Source of the DNA: Roseomonas sp. KE2513
GTDB lineage: Bacteria > Pseudomonadota > Alphaproteobacteria > Acetobacterales > Acetobacteraceae
Direction: 5' to 3'
Assembly: GCF_016107305.1 (NCBI RefSeq)
Contig: NZ_RCVR01000009.1
Location: forward strand, 62,001-126,000
DNA: 64,000 nucleotides
Shown one piece after another: positions 53,432-62,982 of this stretch. The first letter of the stretch is position 1, and every line of letters starts with the position of its first letter. Position numbers and translations under genes: made by a program. The notes beneath the pieces were generated by a model that searched no databases, was not told the origin of the DNA, and was given only the letters and a program-made list of their open reading frames with translations.

Positions 53432-55093
53432 ATGGCGCCCCGCGCCGCCGGGAGGGGGTGGTTGCTGACGGCCTGCGCCGTCTCGGCGCTCATGCTGCCA
53501 GCCCTGCCCGCCGCGGCGCAGTCCGTGCAGGAGTTGCGGGCCCAGCTGAACGCGCTGCAGCGGCGGATAGACCAGCTCGAGGCGGCCCAGCGCCGGTCCG
53601 AGCAGCGCACGGTAGAGGCGCCGCGCCCCAGTGCCGCCCCGCCCGGCCGCGGCATCGCCACGGCGCAGCCCGGCCGTTCCGGTCCCGGCCCCGCGCAGGC
53701 GGCGGGGATCGACACCTCCCCCGGCAACAGCCTCTCCCGCGAGACGCAGACGGGCGGGCCGCCGCAGGTCACCTCGGCGATTCCGGTGCAGGCGCAGCGC
53801 GAGGACCCGCTGAGCGGGCTGCGCGGTTCCTTCCCCGGCTCCTTCCGCGTGCCGGGAACGGACACCTCCGTCCGCCTCTACGGCTTCGCCAAGCTGAACA
53901 TGTCCGGCGACTTCGGGCCGCGGAACCGCTCCGACGTCGTCACGGGCGCTTCCATCCCGCTGGAGCGCGGCGTGGCCGGGGCGCGGACGGGCGGCGACTT
54001 CCAGGCCAGCGCCCGGCGCTCGCGCCTGGGCATCGAGACGCGCACGCCCTTCGACGGCTTCGGCGAGGTTCGCACGCAGGTGGAGTTCGACTTCGCCGGC
54101 CAGAACACGGACCTGACGACCCAGGCCACCAACAACGCCTACACGCCGCGCCTGCGCCAGGCCTTCGCCGAGATCGGGCAGTTCGGGGCGGACGGCTGGG
54201 GCACCGTGCTCGTCGGCCAGACGAACTCGCTCTTCGCCGACCAGCCACTGCTGCCGCTGCAATGGCTGAACGACTGGACGGCGCCCGGCGCCAGCAACGT
54301 CCGGCAGGCGCAGGTCCGCTACTCCCGGCGCCTCGAGGGCGGCGTGACGATCAAGGCGGCGCTGGAGAACAGCTACAGCGACATCACCTCCACCGCCGGC
54401 ACCAGCTACCCGGACGCGAATGGCGGGGCGGGCTTCGGCGTGAACCAGGTACCGGACCTGACCGCGCAGGCGATCGTGGAAGGCGACTGGGGCTTCGCCG
54501 CCCTGCGCGGCATGCTGCGCCAGGTGCGGATCGACAACCGTGGCGCCGCGAGCCCGGCCGCGCGCTACACCGATTCCGCCCTCGGCTTCGGCATCGGCGC
54601 GACGGCGGCAGTGAACCTACTCGAAAAGCGCCTCATCCTGGCCGGCAGCGTCCAGTACGGTGAAGGGCTGGGGCGCTATCTCGACTCCAGCTCGGCCGGT
54701 GTCGGCGCGGTGTCGAATTTCGGCCTGTCGGCCGCAGCTGGCGGGGGGCGCGAGATCGACACCGTGGGCGTGGTCGCGGGCATCGTCGGCGCGCAGTACC
54801 ACTTCACCTCGAACCTCCGCAGCAACCTCTCCCTGCACGGGGTGCGGCTCAACTTTCCCGACTATGTCCGCTCCTTCGCGGGCTGCCTCGGCGCCGGCTC
54901 GGGCACGGTCTGCGACGGGGTGAACCAGGAGATCTGGGCGGGCGCCATCAATCTCATCTGGAGCCCGGTGAAGCCGGTGGACCTCGGCATCGAGTACGTG
55001 CACGCGGAACGCACGCTGGAGAACCGCAACGTGAACGGTGTGCGCGGCGGGCGGTCGGACCGGGTGCAGGCCTCCGCTATCGTGCGGTTCTGA
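53432..55093 (+). CDS. DcaP-like outer-membrane porin
   Basis: The 553-residue product has a Sec signal (MAPRAAGRGWLLTACAVSALMLPALPAAAQ) followed by a short periplasmic coiled coil (SVQELRAQLNALQRRIDQLEAAQRR). A disordered Pro/Gly/Gln stretch comes next, then a beta-barrel beginning SVRLYGFAKLNMSGDF. Aromatic-ended strands recur, and the C-terminus RVQASAIVRF ends in Phe, as in outer-membrane barrels. DcaP proteins are trimeric channels for small organic anions such as dicarboxylates. ATG 53432 follows GGAGGAGGGG; the upstream frame extension is not signal-like. Confidence 0.85.
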   Translation: MAPRAAGRGWLLTACAVSALMLPALPAAAQSVQELRAQLNALQRRIDQLEAAQRRSEQRTVEAPRPSAAPPGRGIATAQPGRSGPGPAQAAGIDTSPGNSLSRETQTGGPPQVTSAIPVQAQREDPLSGLRGSFPGSFRVPGTDTSVRLYGFAKLNMSGDFGPRNRSDVVTGASIPLERGVAGARTGGDFQASARRSRLGIETRTPFDGFGEVRTQVEFDFAGQNTDLTTQATNNAYTPRLRQAFAEIGQFGADGWGTVLVGQTNSLFADQPLLPLQWLNDWTAPGASNVRQAQVRYSRRLEGGVTIKAALENSYSDITSTAGTSYPDANGGAGFGVNQVPDLTAQAIVEGDWGFAALRGMLRQVRIDNRGAASPAARYTDSALGFGIGATAAVNLLEKRLILAGSVQYGEGLGRYLDSSSAGVGAVSNFGLSAAAGGGREIDTVGVVAGIVGAQYHFTSNLRSNLSLHGVRLNFPDYVRSFAGCLGAGSGTVCDGVNQEIWAGAINLIWSPVKPVDLGIEYVHAERTLENRNVNGVRGGRSDRVQASAIVRF

Positions 55094-55112
55094 GAGGACG
55101 GCGCGGGTGACT

Positions 55113-55320
55113 CCGGGGAGAGGAAGAAGGAATTCTTCCTCTCCCCGGCCCCCTCCCCATCATCTTCTTCTTCAAGTTGGGATTACTCTGCGGTCGGTGC
55201 GCCTCGGGTCCACGACCCGAGGCGATGGCACGTTCAGGAAGGCACCGCGACAGCCAGACGGGAATCCAAGGGCCTCAGGTCCTTGGCGGGTGAGGTCCGG
55301 AGAGGGCAGCGCCCTTTCCG
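55113..55320 (+). repeat. Structured intergenic repeat, copy F
   Basis: Hairpin 1 (55113-55148) is the perfect 16-bp CCGGGGAGAGGAAGAA stem seen in copy C. Hairpin 2 is CGCCTCGGGTC/GACCCGAGGCG around CAC (55200-55224). Hairpin 3 is CCAAGGGCCT-C-AGGTCCTTGG (one G-U pair). Hairpin 4 is CGGAGAGGGC/GCCCTTTCCG (55298-55320; one G-U pair). It lacks about 30 bases present in C and D between hairpins 2 and 3. It lies between the porin gene and a convergent binding-protein gene. Confidence 0.9.
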
Positions 55321-55359
55321 GACCCGCCCAGGACGGATCTGAACCTCCGCAGCACCGCC

Positions 55360-56931
55360 CTATCCCTTCGTCACGCCCCAGAACACCGGCACCGTCGTCG
55401 GCCGGATGCCCGTGAGATTGCCTCGCCACGCCGCATTGGCGCGGAACTGCCCGGCATTGATGTAGGGCAGCACCTCGTAGGCGCGGGCGTGCACGGCATC
55501 GAGCAGGGTGCGGCGCTTCGCCGGGTCGCCTTCCTGTGCCCAGGCGAGGCGCAGGCGTTCCAGCTCCTCGTCGCAGGGCCAGCCGGCGGGGGCCGCGTCG
55601 CAGCTGCTGGCGAGATAGAGGTTGGAGAGCGGGTTCTCCGCGTCCAGCACGTTGGCAATGGTGACGAAGAGGTTCCAGCCGCCCTGCGCCTGCGGCTCGC
55701 GCCGGTTGCGGCGGGCGGTCAGCGTGCCCCAGTCCATCGCCTGCACGTCCATGTTCAGCCCGGCGCGTTTGAAAGCTTCGGTCATGACGAGGGTCGAGGC
55801 GTTGTTGAGGCCGTTGTCGGTGGCGTTGAGGAAGACGACGGGGCGGCCGTCATAGCCGGCCTCGCGCAGCAGCGCGCGGGCGCGTTCGACGTCGGGCTCG
55901 CGCAATCCGCGCGCGCCGGCGGCGGTCTCCAGCGGCGTGCCGCACATGAAATAGGAGGGGCAGTAGGGCACCTGCTCGGCCGCGCGGATGCCCATGCCCT
56001 CCAGCACGTCCTTCTGGTTCACCAGGTAGAGCAGCGCCTGGCGCGCGCGCGGGTCGTTGAAGGGCGGCTGGGTGTGGTTCAGGCGCAGCCAGGCCATGCT
56101 GCCCACGGGGTTCACCGGCGCCACGCGCACGGCGCGGTTGCGCTCCAGCGTCGGGATGAGGTCGGGCGGCGGCTGCTCCAGGAAGTCGATCTCGCCGTTG
56201 GCGAGCGCATTCACGGCAACCGCGGGGTCGGGCATGGCGAGCCATTCCACGCGCTCCACGCCGACCACCTTGCCGCCGGCCAGCCCGTCCGGCGCCTCGT
56301 CGCGCGGGCGATAGGCAGGGTTGCGGGCGTAGACGGCACGGTCGCCCGCACGCCACTCGGCGCCGCGGAAGATGAAGGGGCCGGAGCCGGTGGTGTCGGT
56401 GATGGCGGTGGCGGCGGGGGTGTTCGCCACGCGCTCGGGCATCACGAACAGCGCACTGCCGGTCGGGCGGGCGAGCGCTTCCAGCACGAGGCCGAAGGAC
56501 CTGGAGAGGCGGATCTCGAAAGTTTTGTCGTCCACCACCTCCATCGCGCCGGTGGCGGCGGCCAGCGCGCGGCCGACGACGTCGCGCTGCGCCCAACGGC
56601 GGATGGAGGCGACCGCATCCGCCGCGCGCACCGGCGCGCCGTCATGAAAGGCAAGGCCGTCGCGCAGCGTGAAGCGCCAGGTCATGCGGTCGTCGGAGAC
56701 GGTGTGGCTGCCCACCATCTGCGGCCGCGCCACGCCCTTGCTATCGAGCGCGAAGAGCTGGTCGTAGATGAAGAAGCCATGGTTGCGCACCGTGGCCGCG
56801 GTGGACTGCACGGGATCGAGGGTGGAGACCGGCAGGGAGAGGGCGATGCGCAGCGTCGTCTGCGCGCCCGCCGGCGCCGCCGCCAGTCCTAGAAAGGCGG
56901 AGAGAAGAAGGGGAAGGCGGCGCGCCATCAT
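55360..56931 (-). CDS. ABC peptide-type substrate-binding protein (family 5)
   Basis: A 523-residue periplasmic receptor. MMARRLPLLLSAFLGLAAAPAGAQT is a signal peptide. LRIALSLPVSTLDPVQSTAATVRNHGFFIYDQLFAL, RMTWRFTLRDGLAFHDGAPVRAADAVASIRRW and the C-terminal lobe identify solute-binding family 5. It differs from the receptor at 14971-16569. No permease or ATPase genes adjoin it, so it is an orphan receptor in this window. The start is one of two adjacent ATGs (56931/56928). The strong minus-strand terminator at 56993-57024 insulates it from amtB upstream, so it needs its own promoter. Confidence 0.92.
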   Translation of the reverse strand: MMARRLPLLLSAFLGLAAAPAGAQTTLRIALSLPVSTLDPVQSTAATVRNHGFFIYDQLFALDSKGVARPQMVGSHTVSDDRMTWRFTLRDGLAFHDGAPVRAADAVASIRRWAQRDVVGRALAAATGAMEVVDDKTFEIRLSRSFGLVLEALARPTGSALFVMPERVANTPAATAITDTTGSGPFIFRGAEWRAGDRAVYARNPAYRPRDEAPDGLAGGKVVGVERVEWLAMPDPAVAVNALANGEIDFLEQPPPDLIPTLERNRAVRVAPVNPVGSMAWLRLNHTQPPFNDPRARQALLYLVNQKDVLEGMGIRAAEQVPYCPSYFMCGTPLETAAGARGLREPDVERARALLREAGYDGRPVVFLNATDNGLNNASTLVMTEAFKRAGLNMDVQAMDWGTLTARRNRREPQAQGGWNLFVTIANVLDAENPLSNLYLASSCDAAPAGWPCDEELERLRLAWAQEGDPAKRRTLLDAVHARAYEVLPYINAGQFRANAAWRGNLTGIRPTTVPVFWGVTKG

Positions 56932-56992
56932 GTCGGTGTTCCTGCATCGGGGACGCAACAGCCTTGCACGGACCGTGCCCGCGGAAGCGAAC

Positions 56993-57024
56993 AAAAAAGC
57001 CCCGGCGGATCGCTCCGCCGGGGC
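56993..57024 (-). terminator. Rho-independent terminator of glnK-amtB
   Basis: Read on the minus strand: CCCCGGCGGA-GCGA-TCCGCCGGGG, a perfect ten-base-pair GC stem with a four-base loop, followed by C and six T residues. It lies 26 bases after the amtB stop. It is the best canonical terminator in the window. Confidence 0.92.
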
Positions 57025-57049
57025 CGGTCCTACGCCGATCGCGCTGCGA

Positions 57050-58417
<1,368 letters not shown>

Positions 58418-58470
58418 CGTCGTATCCTTGTGCATCATGGTCTTGAGCATCGTGATCTGAGGCATCGTGA

Positions 58471-58872
<402 letters not shown>

Positions 58873-58905
58873 TTACGTTAATCGGGGGTGGTGCCGGGGC
58901 TGCCC

Positions 58906-58924
58906 GTGCCCAAATACTAGGCAC
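58906..58924. promoter_or_regulatory. Inverted repeat upstream of the glnK promoter
   Basis: GTGCC-N9-GGCAC lies about 40-60 bases upstream of the -24 element, in the range used by enhancer-binding activators. The arms resemble but do not match the usual NtrC order GCAC...GTGC, so the regulator is uncertain. It also lies just before the divergent hydroxylase gene. Confidence 0.35.
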
Positions 58925-58953
58925 AACACCGGCCCGTGATGCAGGAATCCCCG

Positions 58954-60273
58954 ATGACGATGCGTGAACCCGAGGCCCCCGCCGACCTCAACGTCGATGT
59001 GCTGGTGATCGGCGCGGGCCCCGTGGGCGGCACCCTGGCCACGGCGCTGGCCACCGCCGGCGTCAGCGTCATGGTGGTGGATGCCCAGGCCCTGGCGCCG
59101 ATGGAACTGCCGGCCTTTGACGGCCGGGCCTATGCCGTGGCCGCGAGCAGCCGCAACCTGCTGGCCGCCGCCGGCCTCTGGGACCTGCTGCCGGGCGAGC
59201 CCTGCCCCATCACCGGCATTCGGGTGAGCGACGGCCGCCTCGGCGAGCGCGCCTCGCCCCTCCACCTGCATTTCGACGCCGCGAGCATGGGGGAGGAGGC
59301 CTTCGGCTGGATGGTGGAGGCCCGCTCCCTCCGCGTCGCCCTCAACGCCCGTCTCGCCGCCCTGCCCGGCCTGCACCTGGCCGCGCCCATGACCGCCGAG
59401 GTGGAACGGCGCGCCGGGGGGGCCACGGCGCGCCTCTCGGACGGTCGGACGGTCCGCGCGCGGCTGGTCGTCTCCGCCGAGGGGCGGCGGAGCGCGCTGC
59501 GGGCCGCCGCCGGTATCGGCGCCGCGCGGCTGGACTACCGGACGGACGGGATCGTCTGCGCCATCGCCCATGAGCGGCCGCACCGCGGCACGGCGCTCGA
59601 GGCCTTCCTGCCGAACGGCCCCTTCGCCCAGCTGCCGCTGGCCGACGCCTCCCCCGAGGGCGACAGCGAGCGCGCCCTCGCCGCGCGGGAGGGTTTTCCC
59701 CACGCCTCCGCCATCGTCTGGTCAGAGCGCAGCAGCCTCGCACCCCACTTCATGGCCATGGAGCCCCCGGCCTTCGAGCGCGAGGTGATGCGGCGGATGG
59801 GCGACCACCTCGGCCGCGTGCGCCTCGTCGGCGGGCGGTGGTCCTATCCTCTCTCGGCCCTGCAGGCGATGCGCTTCACCGACACGCGCCTGGCCCTGGT
59901 GGGGGACGCCGCCCACGGCATCCACCCCATCGCTGGCCAGGGCCTCAATGTCGGCCTGCGCGACGTGGCCGCCCTTGCCGAACTGATCATCGAGGCCAAG
60001 ACCGCCGGCGAGGATGTCGGCGCGCCCGCGCTGCTCTCCGCCTACCAGGCGCAGCGCCGGCCGGACGCCATCCTCATGCTCGGCGCCACCCACGCGCTGG
60101 AACGCCTCTTCGGCAACGACATGGCGCCGGTGCGCATCGCCCGCCGCCTGGGCATAGCGGCCGTGGACCGGATCCCCGCCCTGAAAGGCTTCTTCGCCCG
60201 GCGGGCCATGGGCTTCGCGGGGGGGACCGCCTCGGGGCTTCTCGGGGGGCGGGGGATCATGCCGGCTGGGTAG
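58954..60273 (+). CDS. UbiH/UbiF/COQ6-family FAD monooxygenase
   Basis: A 439-residue ubiquinone-pathway-type hydroxylase. The FAD loop is VLVIGAGPVGGTLATALATAG, and the family box FDGRAYAVAASSRNLL corresponds to DxRxxALS. VVSAEGRRSALRAAAGI and LALVGDAAHGIHPIAGQGLNVGLRDVAALAELI complete the set. ATG 58954 has AGGA seven bases upstream; ATG 58939 and GTG 58936 are alternatives without a ribosome-binding site. It probably hydroxylates the ring of a polyprenyl intermediate. The exact position (C5, C6 or C1) cannot be assigned. It diverges from glnK. Confidence 0.9.
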   Translation: MTMREPEAPADLNVDVLVIGAGPVGGTLATALATAGVSVMVVDAQALAPMELPAFDGRAYAVAASSRNLLAAAGLWDLLPGEPCPITGIRVSDGRLGERASPLHLHFDAASMGEEAFGWMVEARSLRVALNARLAALPGLHLAAPMTAEVERRAGGATARLSDGRTVRARLVVSAEGRRSALRAAAGIGAARLDYRTDGIVCAIAHERPHRGTALEAFLPNGPFAQLPLADASPEGDSERALAAREGFPHASAIVWSERSSLAPHFMAMEPPAFEREVMRRMGDHLGRVRLVGGRWSYPLSALQAMRFTDTRLALVGDAAHGIHPIAGQGLNVGLRDVAALAELIIEAKTAGEDVGAPALLSAYQAQRRPDAILMLGATHALERLFGNDMAPVRIARRLGIAAVDRIPALKGFFARRAMGFAGGTASGLLGGRGIMPAG

Positions 60274-60290
60274 GTGCGGCGCTGGTGTTC

Positions 60291-60430
60291 CCAGGGAGAG
60301 GAAGAGGGAATTCTTCCTCTCCCCAGCCCAATCACCGCATCCGCGACAGCCATGGGGGGATCCAAGGGCCTCGGCGCTTGGCCAGTCTGAAGCACTGCCT
60401 CGAACGTCCGGAGAGGGCGGAGCCCTCTCC
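60291..60430 (+). repeat. Structured intergenic repeat, copy G (internally deleted)
   Basis: The shortest copy. Hairpin 1 is imperfect (GGGAGAGGAAGAGGGAATTCTT then CCTCTCCC, 60291-60326). Hairpin 2 and its flanks are missing, so hairpin 1 runs directly into the AATCACCGCATCCGCGAC block seen in C and D. A partial hairpin 3 (CCAAGGGCC/GGCGCTTGG) and a perfect hairpin 4, GGAGAGGGC-GGA-GCCCTCTCC (60410-60430), follow, separated by unrelated bases. It lies after the UbiH-family gene. Confidence 0.85.
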
Positions 60431-60462
60431 CGTTCCGCAGGATCAGAAAGGCGCCACCTGTC

Positions 60463-60666
60463 TCAGGAGAGGGCGGCGCGGATCCCTGCCGGAGGTGCGA
60501 CGGTGGGGGCGACCAGGGCCGGGCTGTTCATCGGGGCGGTTTCGTCCCGCCTCTCGACGGTGACGCCGGCCGTTTCCAAGCCGCGCAGGGTGCCGAGGGC
60601 GGAGCGAGCACGGGAGAGGAGGACGCGGGGCGGGAAGTAGTCCCGGCCGGGCAGTGGCACGCGCAT
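60463..60666 (-). CDS. Hypothetical 67-residue protein
   Basis: A short frame encoding MRVPLPGRDYFPPRVLLSRA, then RSALGTLRGLETAGVTVERRDETAPMNSPALVAPTVAPPAGIRAALS. ATG 60666 follows CGGAGACACTT, a plausible ribosome-binding site. There is no signal peptide, membrane helix or known domain; the sequence is basic at the N-terminus and Pro/Ala-rich at the end. It could be a real small gene convergent with repeat copy G, or a chance frame. I assign no function. Confidence 0.35.
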   Translation of the reverse strand: MRVPLPGRDYFPPRVLLSRARSALGTLRGLETAGVTVERRDETAPMNSPALVAPTVAPPAGIRAALS

Positions 60667-61033
60667 GAAGTGTCTCCGAGGCAGTGGACGGCGGCCTGTG
60701 CCCACCAGGGGTTGTATCGATTGGTCATCGATGCGCAAGACACGCCGCGGTGATTGTTGCTGGTTCAGCGCATACCGCCCGCGCGACGAGCCGCGGAAGG
60801 TTGACCCAGGGGTTGTCTGAACGGGGTGGGTCAAGCCGCGTTTCATCGCCCGGCGTGAACGCTTCGTTCAGCGGCGGCCGGTGAAGCTCGGGCGATGCAG
60901 GAGAAGCTGTTCCCCATAATTCCAGTCGTCGCCAAGCCGAGGTCCTGCGGCTTCCCTCACCTCGGGGTCGCCTTCCTGCGGCCGGCATGGGGGCTGGTGG
61001 AGCGCCTCTACACGGGCAAGGCCGGGCAGTTGA
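60667..61033. other. Gene-poor interval before the exporter operon
   Basis: This 367-base stretch holds no convincing gene. A relatively AT-rich segment near 60715-60775 (TTGTATCGATTGGTCATCGATG and TGATTGTTGCTGGTTC) may be a promoter for the small minus-strand gene. A small stem TGAACG-CTT-CGTTCA occurs at 60856-60870. A plus-strand frame from 60895 runs antisense into the ATPase gene and is not supported. Confidence 0.45.
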
Positions 61034-61747
61034 TCACCCAGCGGGGGTGGGCGCCTCATCCTCGGCGTTGCCCGCCACCACCCGGCCGTCTTCCATCGTC
61101 ACGATCCGGTCCGCCACGTCGAGGATGCGCGGGTCGTGCGTCACCAGCAGGATCGCGGTGCCGCGGGACCGCGCGAGGTCGCGCAGCAACCGCACCACCT
61201 CGCCGCCGCTCGCCTTATCCAGCGCGGCCGTTGGCTCGTCCGCCAGGATGAGGCCGGGGGCGTTGACGAGGGCGCGCGCCACCGCCACCCGCTGCCGCTG
61301 CCCGCCCGAGAGCTGGGACGGCATCTTCCCGGTCTGATCGGCCAGGCCCACCGCGCGCAGCATCTCCCCCGCGCGCTCCAGCCGCTCCGCCTCCACGGTG
61401 TCGCCGTCCAGCTCCAGCGCCATGGCGACGTTCTGCCGCGCCGTGAGAAAGCCGAGGAGGTTGTGGCTCTGGAAGATGAAGCCGATGCGGCGCCGAAGCG
61501 CGACCCGCGCCGCCTCCTTCGCGCCCGCCAACTCCTGCCCGAGCACGCGCAGTGATCCCTGCTGAGCGGCCCGCAACGCGCCGACGAGGGTGAGGAGGGT
61601 CGTCTTGCCGCTGCCGGAGGGGCCGGTGAGGATGACGATCTCCCCGGGTGCCACGCGGAGCGAGACGTCGCGCAGCACCTCGCGCCGCAGCGCGCCATCC
61701 CCATAGGCGTAGGTGACGCCCTCCAGCTCGACGGGGTCGCCGATCAT
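61034..61747 (-). CDS. ABC exporter ATPase, DevA/LolD-like
   Basis: A 237-residue ATPase of the MacB/LolD/DevA class. Walker A is GPSGSGKTTLLTLVG, the Q-loop IGFIFQSHNLLGFLTARQNV, the signature LSGGQRQRVAVARAL, Walker B LILADEPTAALD and the switch His LLVTHDPRILD. ATG 61747 overlaps the permease stop by one base (TGATG), which fixes the start. With the permease and the HlyD-type protein it forms a DevBCA-like tripartite exporter, known in cyanobacteria for glycolipid export. The cargo here is unknown. Confidence 0.92.
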   Translation of the reverse strand: MIGDPVELEGVTYAYGDGALRREVLRDVSLRVAPGEIVILTGPSGSGKTTLLTLVGALRAAQQGSLRVLGQELAGAKEAARVALRRRIGFIFQSHNLLGFLTARQNVAMALELDGDTVEAERLERAGEMLRAVGLADQTGKMPSQLSGGQRQRVAVARALVNAPGLILADEPTAALDKASGGEVVRLLRDLARSRGTAILLVTHDPRILDVADRIVTMEDGRVVAGNAEDEAPTPAG

Positions 61748-62982
61748 CAGAACATGTCCGCGGGGTTGGCGTCGCGCAGCTTGCGGGTGGCGAGCAGCCC
61801 GGCACCGGCGCACATGCCGAAGATCATCAGCAGCACCCAGGCCGCGCGCTCGGCCGTCATGTTCAGCGGCAGGAAGGTCGCGTCCGCCACCACGCCGTAC
61901 AGGATGGATGAGACGATCGTGCCCGGCACGAAGCCGAGCAGCGCGAGGATGCCGGCCGCCCCCAGCACGACGCGCGAGAGATGGCCGTTGGAATAGCCCA
62001 TGGCCTTGAGGGTCGCGTACTCCTTCAGGTGGCCGGCGATGTCGCTGAACAGCACCTGGTAGACGATCACCATCCCGACCACGAGGCCCATGAGGCTGCC
62101 GAAGGAGAAGATGAACCCGATCGGCGTCGCCTCCTCCCAGTAGCGGCGCTCATGCGCGCGCAGCTCCGCCTGGGTCAGCACGCCGACATCGGGCGGCAGG
62201 ATGGCGCGCAGCGCGGCCTGGGTGACCAGCAGATCCGCGCCAGGCGCCAGGCGGATGGCGCCGAGATCCACCAGCGCCGCCTTCCGCCCGCTGACGACCC
62301 GGCGGAAGTTCACCTCCGACACCACCGCATTGCCGTCCGCCCCGAAGGAAGAGCCGAGCTCCACCGTGCCGACCACCCGCAGGTCACGGTTGCCGATCTG
62401 CACGGGGAAGGGCCCACGTTCCGCCAGCATGGCGGTCACCGGACCGAATTCGGGGCGCGAGCGGGCGTCGAAGGCGAAGGTATCGGGCTGCTTCAGCGCC
62501 TCGCGCACGGGGGCGAGGCCCGGCAGGTCCAGCACCCCCGCCTCCACGTCGAAGCCGATGAGCTGGATGGTGCGGCGGGTGCCCGTCGCCGGGTTCCGGA
62601 AGCTCGACTGCGCGAGATAGACGGGCGCCGCCGCTGCCACCCCCTCCACCCCCAGCGCCTGGGAGACCCGCGCGCGCGGGATCGGCTCCGGCCGGAAGGA
62701 GGCGAGGGTCATCGGGCTCATGAGGAAGAGGTCCGCCTTCATGGCGCCGATGAGGGTCGTCGCGCTCTCGAACAGCGCGGCACGGAAGCCGAGCTGCATG
62801 AAGACGAGGAGGCAGGCGAACATCACCCCCGCCGTGGCCGAGGCCAGTCGCGCCTTCTCGGAACGCAGCTGGCGCCAGGCAAGGCGCACCGCGAGGCGGG
62901 TGGAGGCGGCAAGGCCCGGCGGGCGGGGCGCCGCGCGCGTGGCCGGCGTGACAGCAGGCCGCAGTTCGGTGAGCGCGTTCAT
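61747..62982 (-). CDS. ABC exporter permease, DevC-like (FtsX domain)
   Basis: The 411-residue permease has an N-terminal helix after RLAWRQLRSEKARLASATAGVMFACLLVFMQLGFR, a large periplasmic domain, and a C-terminal FtsX-type three-helix block (GFIFSFGSLMGLVVGMVIVYQVLFSDIAGHLKEYATLKAMGYSNGHLSRVVL). The segment ADLFLMSPMTLASFRPEPIPRARV is typical of DevC. ATG 62982 overlaps the upstream HlyD-type stop as ATGA. It would pass the cargo to the adaptor protein. Confidence 0.92.
   Translation of the reverse strand: MNALTELRPAVTPATRAAPRPPGLAASTRLAVRLAWRQLRSEKARLASATAGVMFACLLVFMQLGFRAALFESATTLIGAMKADLFLMSPMTLASFRPEPIPRARVSQALGVEGVAAAAPVYLAQSSFRNPATGTRRTIQLIGFDVEAGVLDLPGLAPVREALKQPDTFAFDARSRPEFGPVTAMLAERGPFPVQIGNRDLRVVGTVELGSSFGADGNAVVSEVNFRRVVSGRKAALVDLGAIRLAPGADLLVTQAALRAILPPDVGVLTQAELRAHERRYWEEATPIGFIFSFGSLMGLVVGMVIVYQVLFSDIAGHLKEYATLKAMGYSNGHLSRVVLGAAGILALLGFVPGTIVSSILYGVVADATFLPLNMTAERAAWVLLMIFGMCAGAGLLATRKLRDANPADMF

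Noticed and set aside
60895-61251. 118-codon plus-strand frame before the exporter ATPase
   Set aside because: Its second half is antisense to conserved ATPase sequence, the ribosome-binding site is weak, and the product shows no known domain.
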